Shown here: positions 48,026 to 59,302 of the stretch, in pieces
Position numbering within the stretch: position 1 is the stretch's first letter
Layout: each line of letters starts with the position of its first letter
Source: an uncultured Pseudomonadota bacterium
GTDB taxonomy: Bacteria > Pseudomonadota > Gammaproteobacteria > Burkholderiales > SG8-39
Direction: 5' to 3'
Length of the DNA: 64,000 nucleotides
NCBI GenBank assembly: GCA_903834835.1
Contig: CAILKO010000055.1
Location: 62,001-126,000, forward strand
Position numbers and translations under genes: made by a program
The notes under the pieces: model-generated
Told to the model about the DNA's origin: nothing
Database searches by the model: none
Seen by the model: only the letters and a program-made list of their open reading frames with translations

Positions 48026-48882
48026 GCTTCGATCACGCGCATGGAGTAGTCCGTAGCCCGGACGGTCTTCGTCAAACCGCCGATTGAAATTCGATCAACG
48101 CCCGTCTCGGCAATCGCGCGTACGGAATCGAAGTCCACGCCGCCGGAGGCCTCAAGTATCGCGCGGCCCGCGTTCAGCGCCACACCCGCGCGCATGAGTT
48201 CCATGGAAAAATTGTCGAGCAGAATCGATATGGCACCGCAGGCAAGCGCTTCCTGCAGCTGATCCAGACCCTCAACCTCGATCTGAACCGGCACCCCGGC
48301 GCCAAGAGCGAGCGCGCGCTGCATCGCAGGACCAACTCCGCCCGCCGCGGCGATGTGGTTTTCCTTGATCAGTATTCCGTCGTACAGCCCTTTGCGATGG
48401 TTTTCGCCGCCTCCCGTCTTGACGGCATACTTCTGCGCGAGCCGCAGGCCAGGAAGTGTCTTGCGCGTATCCAGAATCTTGGCGCGGGTGCCGGCGATCC
48501 GGTCAACGTAACGGCGCGTCGCTGTCGCAACGCCGCTGAGCATCTGGAGAAAATTCAGGGCTGGCCGCTCGGCCGAGAGCAGTGCGCGGCTTGCGGCCTC
48601 TATCTCGCATACAACCTGATCCGGCTCAAGTCGGGCGCCGTCCCGGGCATGCCAGTTGACACTCGCCTGCGGATCGAGGGCCTTCACGCACCCGTCGAAC
48701 CAGTCCGCACCACACAGGACCGCCGTCTCGCGCACGATCACGCGCGCCCGCGTGCGATCCGACTCCGGCGCAAGCAATGCAGTCCAGTCGCAGACTCCGA
48801 TATCCTCGATCAGCGCATCCCTCACGTTGCGCGCACGCGCCGCTTCCAGCGTCTCGCTCGTGGCTGGCAGTTCGATCTTCAT
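48022..48882 (-). CDS. nadC: Nicotinate-nucleotide pyrophosphorylase (carboxylating)
   Basis: NadC converts quinolinate and PRPP to nicotinate mononucleotide. The 286-residue product (E. coli 297) has ALIEDIGVCDWTALL, ERPALNFLQMLSGVAT, ILDTRKTLPGLRLAQKYAVKTGGGENHR, ILIKENHI, IEVEGLDQL, ILLDNFS and GVDRISIGGLTKT. It follows nadA on the minus strand (45 bp) and is convergent with nadB, so the three genes of the pathway are together but not in one operon. Confidence 0.97.
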   Translation of the reverse strand: MKIELPATSETLEAARARNVRDALIEDIGVCDWTALLAPESDRTRARVIVRETAVLCGADWFDGCVKALDPQASVNWHARDGARLEPDQVVCEIEAASRALLSAERPALNFLQMLSGVATATRRYVDRIAGTRAKILDTRKTLPGLRLAQKYAVKTGGGENHRKGLYDGILIKENHIAAAGGVGPAMQRALALGAGVPVQIEVEGLDQLQEALACGAISILLDNFSMELMRAGVALNAGRAILEASGGVDFDSVRAIAETGVDRISIGGLTKTVRATDYSMRVIEA

Positions 48883-48927
48883 CCCGACATTCCTCCGTTA
48901 GCCGTCACTGTTACTGTGTCACTGTTT

Positions 48928-50079
48928 TCAGGCGGGTCCGAGTCCGCCGTGCGCCTCCGGATTGGCCGAGAGGCCTCCTGCCTTCGGCCGTCCACCGATG
49001 CGGTGCGCCGCGGCAAACTCCAGCATGCGTTCGATCGATATCCGCGCTCTGGCAGCGATGTCATCGTCGACCCGGATCTCATTGTTTCCCTCCTCCAGCA
49101 CGCGGGCCACGCCGCGCAGGCTGTTCATCGCCATCCAGGGGCAGTGGGCGCATGACTTGCATGTCGCGCCGGACCCTGCAGTCGGTGCCTCGATGAGCGT
49201 AGTCCCGGGCGCGGCGAGCTTGCGCATGTGATGCAGGATTCCGCCGTCAGTCGCGACTATGAAGGTGCCCCCGGGATTGTCGAGTACCGCCTGGATGAGT
49301 CCGGACGTCGACCCCACCACGTCTGCCTGGACGACCACGGCCCGCGGTGACTCCGGGTGCACCAGGACCTTGGCACCGGGATGCTGCGCCTTGAGCAAAC
49401 CGAGCTCCGCCGCACGGAACTCGTCATGGACGATGCAGGCGCCATCCCACAGCAGCATGTCCGCACCGGTTTCCTCCTGGATATACCTCCCGAGATGACG
49501 GTCCGGCGCCCAGAGGATCTTCTCGCCGCGCGCTTTCAGATGTTCGACGATCGGCAGCGCGATGCTCGAGGTAACCATCCAGTCAGCGCGCGCCTTGACC
49601 GACGCGCTGGTGTTTGCATAGACGACCACTGTCCGATCCGGGTTGGCGTCGCAGAACGTCGTGAATTCATCGACCGGACAGCCCAGATCGAGCGAACAGG
49701 TCGCGTCCAGGTCCGGCATCAGAACCGTTTTCTCGGGATTTAGTATCTTCGCCGTCTCGCCCATGAACCGGACGCCAGCGACCACCAGCGTAGAAGCGCG
49801 ATGCGCGCGCCCGAAGCGGGCCATCTCCAGCGAGTCTGCGACGCAGCCACCCGTTTCTTCAGCGAGATCCTGGATGTCGCCATCGACGTAATAATGGGCA
49901 ACAAGCACGGCATTGCGCTCTCGCAGCAGCTCGCGTATGCGCTGTTTGGCGGAGGTCCGCTCCGCGCGCGTAGCTGGTGGCTCAACCCTCGCCCAGGCCT
50001 GCGCGGTCAGGCAGACTCCTGACGCGTCGGGCTTCGGAAACTCGTAGAGTCGGCGCGCGTCCTTTACGGCCGTTGTCAT
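48928..50079 (-). CDS. nadA: Quinolinate synthase
   Basis: NadA condenses iminoaspartate with dihydroxyacetone phosphate using a [4Fe-4S] cluster. The 383-residue product has [51 protein letters not shown], the [11 protein letters not shown] motif, VLVHPES and the C-terminal cluster motif [10 protein letters not shown]. It carries about 40 extra N-terminal residues relative to E. coli (347). The ATG at 50079 is the first start after the noncoding gap. Confidence 0.97.
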   Translation of the reverse strand: MTTAVKDARRLYEFPKPDASGVCLTAQAWARVEPPATRAERTSAKQRIRELLRERNAVLVAHYYVDGDIQDLAEETGGCVADSLEMARFGRAHRASTLVVAGVRFMGETAKILNPEKTVLMPDLDATCSLDLGCPVDEFTTFCDANPDRTVVVYANTSASVKARADWMVTSSIALPIVEHLKARGEKILWAPDRHLGRYIQEETGADMLLWDGACIVHDEFRAAELGLLKAQHPGAKVLVHPESPRAVVVQADVVGSTSGLIQAVLDNPGGTFIVATDGGILHHMRKLAAPGTTLIEAPTAGSGATCKSCAHCPWMAMNSLRGVARVLEEGNNEIRVDDDIAARARISIERMLEFAAAHRIGGRPKAGGLSANPEAHGGLGPA

Positions 50080-50390
50080 CGCTCGGGTTCCTTTGCAGGC
50101 GTGCGGGCGGGATCGCCACTGCCGGCCACGGTAACGGAAGAAAGCCTGTTCAGCGGGAACTATACGACACCTGCGTCGGTAGCGCTCAACCGGAAATCCC
50201 TGTGCGTTGGAGGACCTCCCCGGCGCAGTGTCCGCAAGCTACGAATCCGTGCTGCCGCCTGTAGCACACAGGGTCGCATTTTCAGCCGGGCAAGGTTTAC
50301 ATAGTAACATATTTGTTACCATATATCCCGTGGAGTACCCGGGTACTGCCCTGGACTCAAGCTCGTTACCACCCGTCAGGGGATAAACGC
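50080..50390. other. nadA upstream region
   Basis: This 311-bp gap lies between nadA and the response-regulator stop. It contains palindrome copy 3 (50302-50321) and a perfect 14-bp palindrome AGTACCCGGGTACT (50334-50347). A nadA promoter must lie here but I could not pick a convincing sigma-70 pair. No conserved coding frame is apparent. Confidence 0.45.
50302..50321. promoter_or_regulatory. Palindrome TAGTAAC-N6-GTTACCA, copy 3 of 3
   Basis: Arms TAGTAAC (50302-50308) and GTTACCA (50315-50321), spacer ATATTT. It is 223 bp upstream of nadA and 70 bp past the response-regulator stop. The match to copy 2 continues outside the arms (CAT-n-TAT-n-CCG to the right). Confidence 0.55.
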
Positions 50391-51077
50391 CTATTGACCG
50401 CGCTTGGAGCTCAGGAATGCGAGGCGCTGCAGTTCCGACGCAGATTCCAGGTCCAGCTTCCGCCGGATATTTGCTCGCTGGTTCTCGACCGTGTTCACGC
50501 TTATGCCGAGCGCGCCGGCTATCCGGGCACGACTGTATCCCAGGCCAAGCAATCCGAAAACCTCTCGCTCTCTCGGGCTGAGTCGCGAGAGGACGTCGCC
50601 TCCAGAGGCCACACTCGTTCCGTCCCGCCGCGTGTCCCGGGATACGCTTTCCTCGGCCGATACCAGCGCATACCGCCGCCCCGCGAGCACTTCCCGGATA
50701 GCCTCTACCAGCCGCCGAGCCGGCGCCCCCTTGGTCACGAAGCCCTGCGCACCTTTCGCAAACGCTTCTTGCGCGACGTCCCAGCTGTCGCGCATGGTGA
50801 GCGCCATGATCGGGAGGCGCGGATACTCCCGATGCAGTCGCTCGATAAGATCGAGCCCCGACTCGCCGCCGAGGAGGAGGTCGATGATCGCAAGGTCCGG
50901 TTTGGACGCCGCGCATATGCTCAAGGTCTCGGCAGAAGTGCCGGCCATCCAGTGCACCTCCATGTCCGGCTCGGCACCCAGGAACTGCGCGAGACAGTCA
51001 CGCAGCACGGGATGGTCGTCCACGACCAGCAGCCGTGCGCGTACGCCGCTTTGCTGCGCGTTCCCCCTTGAATTCAT
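50391..51077 (-). CDS. Orphan NarL/FixJ-type response regulator
   Basis: The 228-residue protein has a receiver domain (about 14-130; LLVVDDHPVLRD, phosphoacceptor Asp66 in AIIDLLLGGESGLDLI, Thr in ALTMRDS, Lys in FVTKGAP) and a LuxR-type helix-turn-helix (about 160-225; LSPREREVFGLLGLGYSRARIAGALGISVNTVENQ). No histidine kinase gene adjoins it, so its partner is elsewhere. The ATG at 51077 is preceded by a G6 run 4 bases upstream, a strong ribosome site; a longer frame to 51263 is unsupported. Target genes are unknown. Confidence 0.93.
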   Translation of the reverse strand: MNSRGNAQQSGVRARLLVVDDHPVLRDCLAQFLGAEPDMEVHWMAGTSAETLSICAASKPDLAIIDLLLGGESGLDLIERLHREYPRLPIMALTMRDSWDVAQEAFAKGAQGFVTKGAPARRLVEAIREVLAGRRYALVSAEESVSRDTRRDGTSVASGGDVLSRLSPREREVFGLLGLGYSRARIAGALGISVNTVENQRANIRRKLDLESASELQRLAFLSSKRGQ

Positions 51078-51427
51078 GATCCCCCCCGATTCATCGAGCG
51101 CGATGCCGCGCGGCTCAATATTTATCGCTCTGTCTAATACTACCGGGAGAAAACAGGAGGCGTCCAGCGGCCGGGGCCCTAGGCACGGATAGTTGCTGCC
51201 GGCGTAGAAGCCAGCGTCATGTTGCGTAGCCGCATCCGTGCGAGAGATACGAAGCTGATCCATTTGCGACAGATCTAGACGATGCCACCACCCGCACCAT
51301 GACTCAGCTTGCTAGCGAAGGTTCAGAGGCCCCCGCTGCCCTAGAGCCATGAGCAATTGAAGCCGTCCATGCGCCCCGTGTGATGCATGGCGTAGCCCGC
51401 AACCTTCCAGGCGCGGGCCACGACCTC
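51078..51427. other. Intergenic region upstream of the response regulator
   Basis: This 350-bp gap between the response-regulator start and the tctC-type stop holds no credible coding frame on either strand. It includes an AT-rich patch at 51115-51145 that may carry the regulator's promoter; no consensus pair was found. Confidence 0.4.
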
Positions 51428-52405
51428 TCAGCGCATCCGTTGGCCAGCCGCAACCGCATCCTGATACTGCCTGTACTGGGCGGCGATCCGTGCGCGGGAA
51501 TCAGCCGGGCTCAGCATCTCGGCGTCGAGACCGAGGGACTTGATCTTGCTCGTGACCTCCGGCGCGCCGGCCATCCCGCTGACCGCCGCGGAAAGCCGGC
51601 TCACCACGTCCGGCGGTGTGCTCGAAGGCGCAATCATCGCGACCCAGAAAGTCAGCTCATAGTCATTCAGGCCGACGTTCGCCTCGTTTGCCGTGGGCAC
51701 GTGCGGGATCAGCGGATGGCGCTGCTTCCCGGTATACGCGAGGAGCTTCACCCGGCCCTGCTTCTCGAACTCCACCAGCGAGGGGAGCACCACCACACCC
51801 GTGAAATCGACGTCCCCGCTGACGATCGCCTGGATCGCCGGCGCCATGCCGCCGAACAGCACGAATTCCACCGGCCCCATGCCAAGCGCTCGACGGAAAA
51901 TCGCGAAGTCCGCGTTGAATCCACCCGGCATGCCTTCGTTCAGTTTTCCGGGATTCGCTTTCGAATACGCAACGAATTCCCGAAGATTCACTGAGGGATT
52001 CTTGCCTGATGCCACAACCACGTAACCGGTGCTTGCCAGGCGAGATATCAGCGTCAGGTCGCGCTCATAGCGGAACGGCCAATCCTTGTTCGTTGCCTGC
52101 TCGATGATGAACTGCTGGGCGCTGATCGCGACCGTATAGCCGTCGCCGGGTGCCTTCAGCAGCGCATCGTAGGCAACCTGCCCGCTTGCCCCCGGTCGGT
52201 TCTCTACGACGAAGGGCTGTTTGAAGCGTCCCTCCAGATAGGCTGCAGCGACGCGCCCGATCGCGTCCGTGGGACCGCCCGGCGCGTTCGGAATGATGAT
52301 TCGCACCGTCTTGTTCGGATAGTCGGCAGCCGACTGTGCCAATGCCGATACGGGCGCGGCAAGTGCAGCCAGCAGCGCATACGCAATGAAACGCTTCATC
52401 TTCAT
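51428..52405 (-). CDS. Bug/TctC-family periplasmic solute-binding protein
   Basis: The 325-residue precursor has a signal peptide (cleavage near ALAQSA, residue 24) and the Bug fold: YPNKTVRIIIPNAPGGPTDAIGR, VVENRPGASGQVAYD, GYTVAIS, and the C-terminal domain with PHVPTANEANVGLNDYE. Such proteins bind carboxylates or other small polar compounds for tripartite tricarboxylate (TTT) transport and are greatly expanded in Burkholderiales. No TctA/TctB membrane genes are adjacent, so it is an orphan receptor whose ligand cannot be predicted. Ribosome site GGGAG lies just before the ATG. Confidence 0.94.
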   Translation of the reverse strand: MKMKRFIAYALLAALAAPVSALAQSAADYPNKTVRIIIPNAPGGPTDAIGRVAAAYLEGRFKQPFVVENRPGASGQVAYDALLKAPGDGYTVAISAQQFIIEQATNKDWPFRYERDLTLISRLASTGYVVVASGKNPSVNLREFVAYSKANPGKLNEGMPGGFNADFAIFRRALGMGPVEFVLFGGMAPAIQAIVSGDVDFTGVVVLPSLVEFEKQGRVKLLAYTGKQRHPLIPHVPTANEANVGLNDYELTFWVAMIAPSSTPPDVVSRLSAAVSGMAGAPEVTSKIKSLGLDAEMLSPADSRARIAAQYRQYQDAVAAGQRMR

Positions 52406-52854
52406 CTCCCTCTCCTCCGCCTTGTATGAGCGATCGCGCCCCCGTTTCCCGAGCAGAGCTGCCCCCGAAAGGGCGAGATTACTCCGGCTTCACGCCTGCG
52501 CGCCAGCGATCGCTTTCAAGGACGGGCTCTGCTCTGCGTCTCCGCACGTCTACGGGGGCGCAAGTCAGGGTTGCCTGCCCGGTCAGACACGATCCACCCC
52601 CCCTGGCTCACGAAGAATAGCTACCGAATCCCTGATTTCACACGACAACTGCGGCATGGTCCCAGCCGCATTTCGAACGACGCACTTCAGTCGAGTGTTG
52701 CCACCTGCCGGGGAACGTGAACCCTGAGTACGCCGGAATTGCACCAGGACGCGCATTACGGTTACGCCTCGTGGCCATACGCGACATACAGACGCCAGAT
52801 AAGTTGCCGACCGGCAGAACCAGGGCTGAAGCAGCGCCTAAGCGACAACCCGAA
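52406..52854. other. Noncoding region between tctC-type gene and Sel1 gene
   Basis: This 449-bp stretch lies upstream of the tctC-type gene and downstream of the Sel1 gene. Open frames in it lack recognisable domains and look like shadows. It presumably contains the promoter of the binding protein, but I see no clear consensus, repeat or hairpin. Confidence 0.4.
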
Positions 52855-53979
52855 TCAGTCGCAGTCCTTGAAACTCCGGACCCGACAGCCTTGGGCAAGC
52901 TTCTGCGCTTCTACCATCTGCTGCGGTGTCATTTTTCTTGCAGTGATTTCACGGTTCCACACCGCATCGGCATCCCCTTGCGCTGCCGCGAGGTTGAACC
53001 ACATATGGGCGCGGACGTCATCCAAATTGATGCCCTGACCTTTGGCATACATCATCCCGAGATTGTTCTGCGCCCCTGGATATCCCTGCGCTGCTGCAAG
53101 CCGGTACCACTTCAACGCCTCGGTGTAGTCCTGCGGGACACCGTGACCGTCGTAATGCATGGCACCGAGGTTGTTCTGCGCCCGCGCATTCCCCTGCGCT
53201 GCGGCGAGACGGTACCAGTTCAACGCCTCGAGATAGTCCTGCGCGACACCCTGACCGCTGTCGTAGCGCAGACCGAGGTTTGTCTGCGCCCCTGCATTGC
53301 CCTGCGCTGCGGCGAGCCGGTACCACCGTACCGCCTCCGCATCGTCCCGCGCGACACCCTGACCGTTGTCGTAGCGCACGCCGAGGTTGTACTGTGCCAA
53401 TGCGTTCCCCTGTGCGGCGGCAAGCCTGTACCACCGCACTGCCTCCGGGTAATCCTGCTCCACCCCTTCACCGTTGGCATACATTGCACCGAGGATGCTT
53501 TGCGCCCGCGCGTTCCCCTGCGCTGCGGCGAGTCGGTACCACTTCAACGCCTCGCCGTAGTCCTGTTCGACACCCTGACCATTGTCATATCTCAGACCGA
53601 GGTTGTACTGTGCCGATGCATTCCCCTGCGCTGCGGCGAGCCGGTACCACTTCAACGCTTCAGCGTAATCCTGCGCAACACCATGGCCATTGGCATACAG
53701 GTAGCCGAGGTTGTTCTGCGCTCGTGCGTTTCCCTGCGCCGCCGCGAGCTGGTACCACTTCAACGCCTCAGCGTAGTCCTGCGCCACACCATGACCGTTC
53801 GCATACATGAAGCCGAGGTTGTTCTGCGCCCACGCCTCGCCCTTCGCTGCAATCGGTCTTGTGATTGTCAATTCAGACGCGTAGTCGCCACGCCCATTGG
53901 CCGCAGCGGCATCGTCAATCGGTGCCGCCCACGCCGGCGCAACGATAAGCGCCAGCAACAACGTCACGACGAACCGCAT
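52855..53979 (-). CDS. Secreted Sel1-repeat (SLR/TPR-like) protein
   Basis: The 374-residue precursor has a signal peptide (MRFVVTLLLALIVAPAWA, cleavage near residue 19) and eight consecutive 36-residue Sel1 repeats of the form AxAQNNLGxxYANGxGVxQDYxEALKWYRLAAAQGN, followed by a helical tail with Cys-containing GCRVRSFKDCD end. Sel1 repeats form alpha-solenoids that mediate protein-protein contacts, often linked to signalling or cell-envelope functions. The repeats are nearly identical, implying recent duplication. ATG 53979 has GGGGGA upstream. It follows tRNA-Ile2 on the same strand; partner unknown. Confidence 0.93.
   Translation of the reverse strand: MRFVVTLLLALIVAPAWAAPIDDAAAANGRGDYASELTITRPIAAKGEAWAQNNLGFMYANGHGVAQDYAEALKWYQLAAAQGNARAQNNLGYLYANGHGVAQDYAEALKWYRLAAAQGNASAQYNLGLRYDNGQGVEQDYGEALKWYRLAAAQGNARAQSILGAMYANGEGVEQDYPEAVRWYRLAAAQGNALAQYNLGVRYDNGQGVARDDAEAVRWYRLAAAQGNAGAQTNLGLRYDSGQGVAQDYLEALNWYRLAAAQGNARAQNNLGAMHYDGHGVPQDYTEALKWYRLAAAQGYPGAQNNLGMMYAKGQGINLDDVRAHMWFNLAAAQGDADAVWNREITARKMTPQQMVEAQKLAQGCRVRSFKDCD
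52972..53835 (-). repeat. Eight tandem 108-bp units encoding Sel1 repeats
   Basis: The DNA of the Sel1 gene is an in-frame tandem array of eight 108-bp units, highly similar at nucleotide level (for example GGTACCACTT and CTGCGCCGCG-type blocks recur). Copy number could change by recombination without breaking the frame. Confidence 0.85.
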
Positions 53980-54066
53980 GTTTTCCCCCAGTTTCGTACC
54001 TTTCGCCTGAACGCAGTTGGACTCCACAAGCAGGTCCAGCCGCAGGAAAGGGCCGCAACGATTTTA

Positions 54067-54143
<77 letters not shown>

Positions 54144-54170
54144 CCCGGGAATCGGACTGCCTGATGCACC

Positions 54171-54195
54171 GGAGGGAGCCGTTGCGGCCCCCTCC
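54171..54195 (-). terminator. Hairpin downstream of rpoD
   Basis: On the minus strand, GGAGGGGGCCG-CAA-CGGCTCCCTCC forms an 11-bp stem with one G-U and a three-base loop, 21 bp after the rpoD stop and 27 bp before the tRNA-Ile2 gene. No T-tract follows. It may terminate rpoD transcription weakly or mark the processing point if rpoD and the tRNA share a transcript. Confidence 0.5.
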
Positions 54196-54216
54196 GTCGC
54201 TGCGGGTCAGGCGGGT

Positions 54217-56805
<2,589 letters not shown>

Positions 56806-56876
56806 GCACTCTCCTCGTTACGGATGATGCGACGGGAGGCCAGGAGCCTCACGGGGAACCTTCAAGTATAGCGAAC

Positions 56877-58649
56877 TTAGCTTTCGGAACGAAGCGAAAG
56901 CTCCATATTCTTCACTTCGGCGAGCTCGCGTCCGTACTCGGCGAATTCATCCCGGGACAAATGTCCCGCAGCAAGCCGCTTCTGCATGTCCTGAAGCGCC
57001 TCCCTGCGTCGCGCGAGCCTCAGCCGAACCTGAATCTGATCAAACTGGCGCGCCAGGTCCTCATCGGCCAGCCGGGCATCCGCTGCCGCCGCCTGCGCAT
57101 TGAACAGGAGTTCCGCCTCCGAGCGTCCCTGGAAGTTCTCGATGAGCAGGGCGCTCATCGCAGTATCAGCGGCGCCCAGCCCGGCGATCCAGTGCGCGAG
57201 CTCGGCAAGCACCTGCGTCTCGGGCAGTGCCGGATCGAGCACGCCGAGCTCAAGGCCTCGGGCAAGCACCGGATGCGCTGCAACGCAGGTCAGGAGCTTC
57301 CATTCGAGCGTGGACGGGGCGGCGAACTGCTGGCGCGGCGGCGCAGGGCGCGCATACGCACGCGGTTCGGCGGCGGTTCCAAGTATCTGCTCGGCCTCCT
57401 CGCGCGTAAGTTGAGCGAGCTCGGCGACCTCCTTGGTGATCTGCAACTTGAGCGCCGGCGCCGTCAGCTTCTGCAGATGCCCGCGCGCCGCGACCATGAA
57501 CTGCGAACGCCCTTCCGCCGAGGCGAGATCCGTGGCGGCCCGCAACTCGCTGACCAGAAAACCGGACAGCGGCACCGCGCCGCGCACCCGTTGCTCGAAC
57601 GCTTCGCTGCCCTCGGCGCGCACACAGCTGTCCGGATCATGCTCCTTCGGCAGAAACAGGAAGCGGATCGGCTTGTTGTCGACGGCAAGAGGCAGACTGA
57701 CCTCGAGCGCGCGCCAGGCGGCTTTGCGACCGGCACCATCGCCGTCGAAGCAGAACACGATCTCGTCCGCGAGCCTGAGGAGCTTCGACACGTGGACCGG
57801 GGTCGTGGCAGTGCCAAGCGTGGCGACTGCGTAGCCGATGCCGTGCTGCGCGAGCGCGACCACGTCCATGTAGCCCTCGACTATCAGCACCTTGCGCGCG
57901 CGCTGGATCGCTTCGCGCGCCTGGACGAGCCCGTAGACCTCGCGACCCTTCTCGAACAGCGGCGTCTCGGGCGAATTGAGGTACTTCGGTTCCCCCTCGC
58001 CGATCACTCGCCCGCCGAAGCCGATGACCGCGCCGCGCGCATTGGTGATCGGGAACATGATGCGGTCCCGAAATCGGTCGTAGCGCTTGCCTTCGTTCGC
58101 TATCACGAGGCCGCACTCGACGAGCCCCGGCTCCTCGTAGCGCCCGAAGGCCGCTCGCAGTCCTTGCCAGTCGTCCGGCGCATAGCCGATCCGGTAGCGC
58201 GCCGCGATCTCGCCGGACAACCCACGGCCCTTCAGGTAATCGATCGCGCGCGGCGATTTCCGCAGTTCCGCGCGATAGTGATCCATCGCAGTTTCCATCA
58301 GGGCGTAGAGGTCAGTTTCGCGTTCGCGCCGCACCGCCTCGGCAGGCGAGCGCGGAACCGCCTCTGGAACCTGCATGCCTAGACTCGATGCGAGATCCTT
58401 GATCGCGTCGACATAGCCAAGACTGGAATAGGACATCAGAAAGCCGATCGCATTGCCATGCGCGCCGCAACCGAAGCAGTGATAGAACTGCTTGGCGGGG
58501 CTGACCGTAAACGACGGAGATTTCTCGCTATGGAAGGGGCACAGGCCGAGATAGTTGGCGCCCGCCTTCTTCAACTGGACATAGCGCGAGACCAGCTCGA
58601 CCATGTCCGCGCGGTTCAGGAGATCCTGTTTGAAACTCTCGGGGATCAA
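56877..58649 (-). CDS. dnaG: DNA primase
   Basis: DnaG makes RNA primers for lagging-strand synthesis. The 590-residue product (E. coli 581) has the CHC2 zinc finger (Cys37, His40, Cys58, Cys61), the RNA-polymerase core (about 115-250) and TOPRIM motifs LIVEGYMDVVALAQHG and FCFDGDGAGRKAAWRALE, followed by the C-terminal DnaB-interaction helicase-binding domain (about 440-585). It sits between yqeY and rpoD in the macromolecular-synthesis cluster. ATG 58649. Confidence 0.98.
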   Translation of the reverse strand: MIPESFKQDLLNRADMVELVSRYVQLKKAGANYLGLCPFHSEKSPSFTVSPAKQFYHCFGCGAHGNAIGFLMSYSSLGYVDAIKDLASSLGMQVPEAVPRSPAEAVRRERETDLYALMETAMDHYRAELRKSPRAIDYLKGRGLSGEIAARYRIGYAPDDWQGLRAAFGRYEEPGLVECGLVIANEGKRYDRFRDRIMFPITNARGAVIGFGGRVIGEGEPKYLNSPETPLFEKGREVYGLVQAREAIQRARKVLIVEGYMDVVALAQHGIGYAVATLGTATTPVHVSKLLRLADEIVFCFDGDGAGRKAAWRALEVSLPLAVDNKPIRFLFLPKEHDPDSCVRAEGSEAFEQRVRGAVPLSGFLVSELRAATDLASAEGRSQFMVAARGHLQKLTAPALKLQITKEVAELAQLTREEAEQILGTAAEPRAYARPAPPRQQFAAPSTLEWKLLTCVAAHPVLARGLELGVLDPALPETQVLAELAHWIAGLGAADTAMSALLIENFQGRSEAELLFNAQAAAADARLADEDLARQFDQIQVRLRLARRREALQDMQKRLAAGHLSRDEFAEYGRELAEVKNMELSLRSES

Positions 58650-58755
58650 TGAAGCTCCGCCTCGGAAGTGACGCCGGCGCTCGGGCAGCGCCGTCTGGAA
58701 TCCAGTTTAACTTCCCGGGCCGGTCGGCCCGCACGCCGATGGCCGGTGTGCCAGC

Positions 58756-59202
58756 TCAGGAGCCGAGTTTCGCCTTCACCTGCGCGGACACGGCGCCCAT
58801 GTCGGCGCGACCCGCAAGCTTCGGGCGCAGCGCATTCATCACCTTGCCCATGTCCTTCGCGCTGGCAGCGCCGGATTCCACGATGGCGGCGACCACCGCT
58901 GCCGCGATCTCCTCAGCCGACATCTGCTGCGGCAGGTACGCAGACAGCACCTCGATCTCCTGGCGCTCGACAGCCGCCAGATCCTCGCGCGCGCCTTTCT
59001 CGTACTGGACGATCGACTCCCGACGCTGCTTGATCAGCTTTTCCAGGATGCCCAGCACGTCTGCATCCGACAGCTCGATCCGCTCGTCGACCTCGCGCTG
59101 CTTCATCGCGGCGAGCAGCAGGCGCAGCGTGTTCAGACGCGCGCTGTCCTTCGCGCGCATCGCCGCCTTCATGTCGTCAGTAACCGCTGTCTTCAGTGAC
59201 AT
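58756..59202 (-). CDS. yqeY: GatB/YqeY domain protein
   Basis: The 148-residue protein (MSLKTAVTDDMKAAMRAKD...TLRLLLAAMKQREVDER) is the stand-alone YqeY domain related to the C-terminal helical domain of GatB, which recognises tRNA in amidotransferase. The rest includes IKQRRESI, YLPQQMSAEEI and MGKVMNALRPKLAGRADM. Its role is not established; gene position between rpsU and dnaG is conserved in many betaproteobacteria. ATG 59202; a longer frame reaches back over the rpsU terminator and is not supported. Confidence 0.94.
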   Translation of the reverse strand: MSLKTAVTDDMKAAMRAKDSARLNTLRLLLAAMKQREVDERIELSDADVLGILEKLIKQRRESIVQYEKGAREDLAAVERQEIEVLSAYLPQQMSAEEIAAAVVAAIVESGAASAKDMGKVMNALRPKLAGRADMGAVSAQVKAKLGS

Positions 59203-59240
59203 CTTCAGCCTCCGGCCCGGCGGTATCTGGCCGCCGGAAA

Positions 59241-59264
59241 ACAAAAAAGGCGCCTGCGCGCCTT
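59241..59264 (-). terminator. Intrinsic terminator between rpsU and yqeY
   Basis: On the minus strand AAGGCGC-GCAG-GCGCCTT forms a 7-bp stem (59247-59264) followed by a run of T (T6 then TGTTTT). It is the classic arrangement of the E. coli macromolecular-synthesis operon, where a terminator after rpsU reduces downstream dnaG expression. Confidence 0.75.
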
Positions 59265-59276
59265 GTCTGTTCAAGC

Positions 59277-59297
59277 TCGCGGAGCCCGGCTCCGCGA
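59277..59297 (-). terminator. Second hairpin just after rpsU stop
   Basis: TCGCGGAGCC and GGCTCCGCGA are perfect 10-base inverted repeats around a single central C, starting 5 bp after the rpsU stop. There is no adjoining T-run. It may protect the rpsU mRNA 3' end or act with the terminator 13 bp further on. Confidence 0.5.
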
Positions 59298-59302
59298 CGG
59301 GC

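Noticed and set aside
52972..53835. Regularly spaced repeats that might suggest a CRISPR array
   Set aside because: The 108-bp units are in frame, contiguous without unique spacers, and encode Sel1 repeats.
54015..54025. Short match (TTGGACTC) to the tRNA-Ile2 3' region as an att site
   Set aside because: Only eight bases, and close to the tRNA itself; expected by chance, and there is no integrase.
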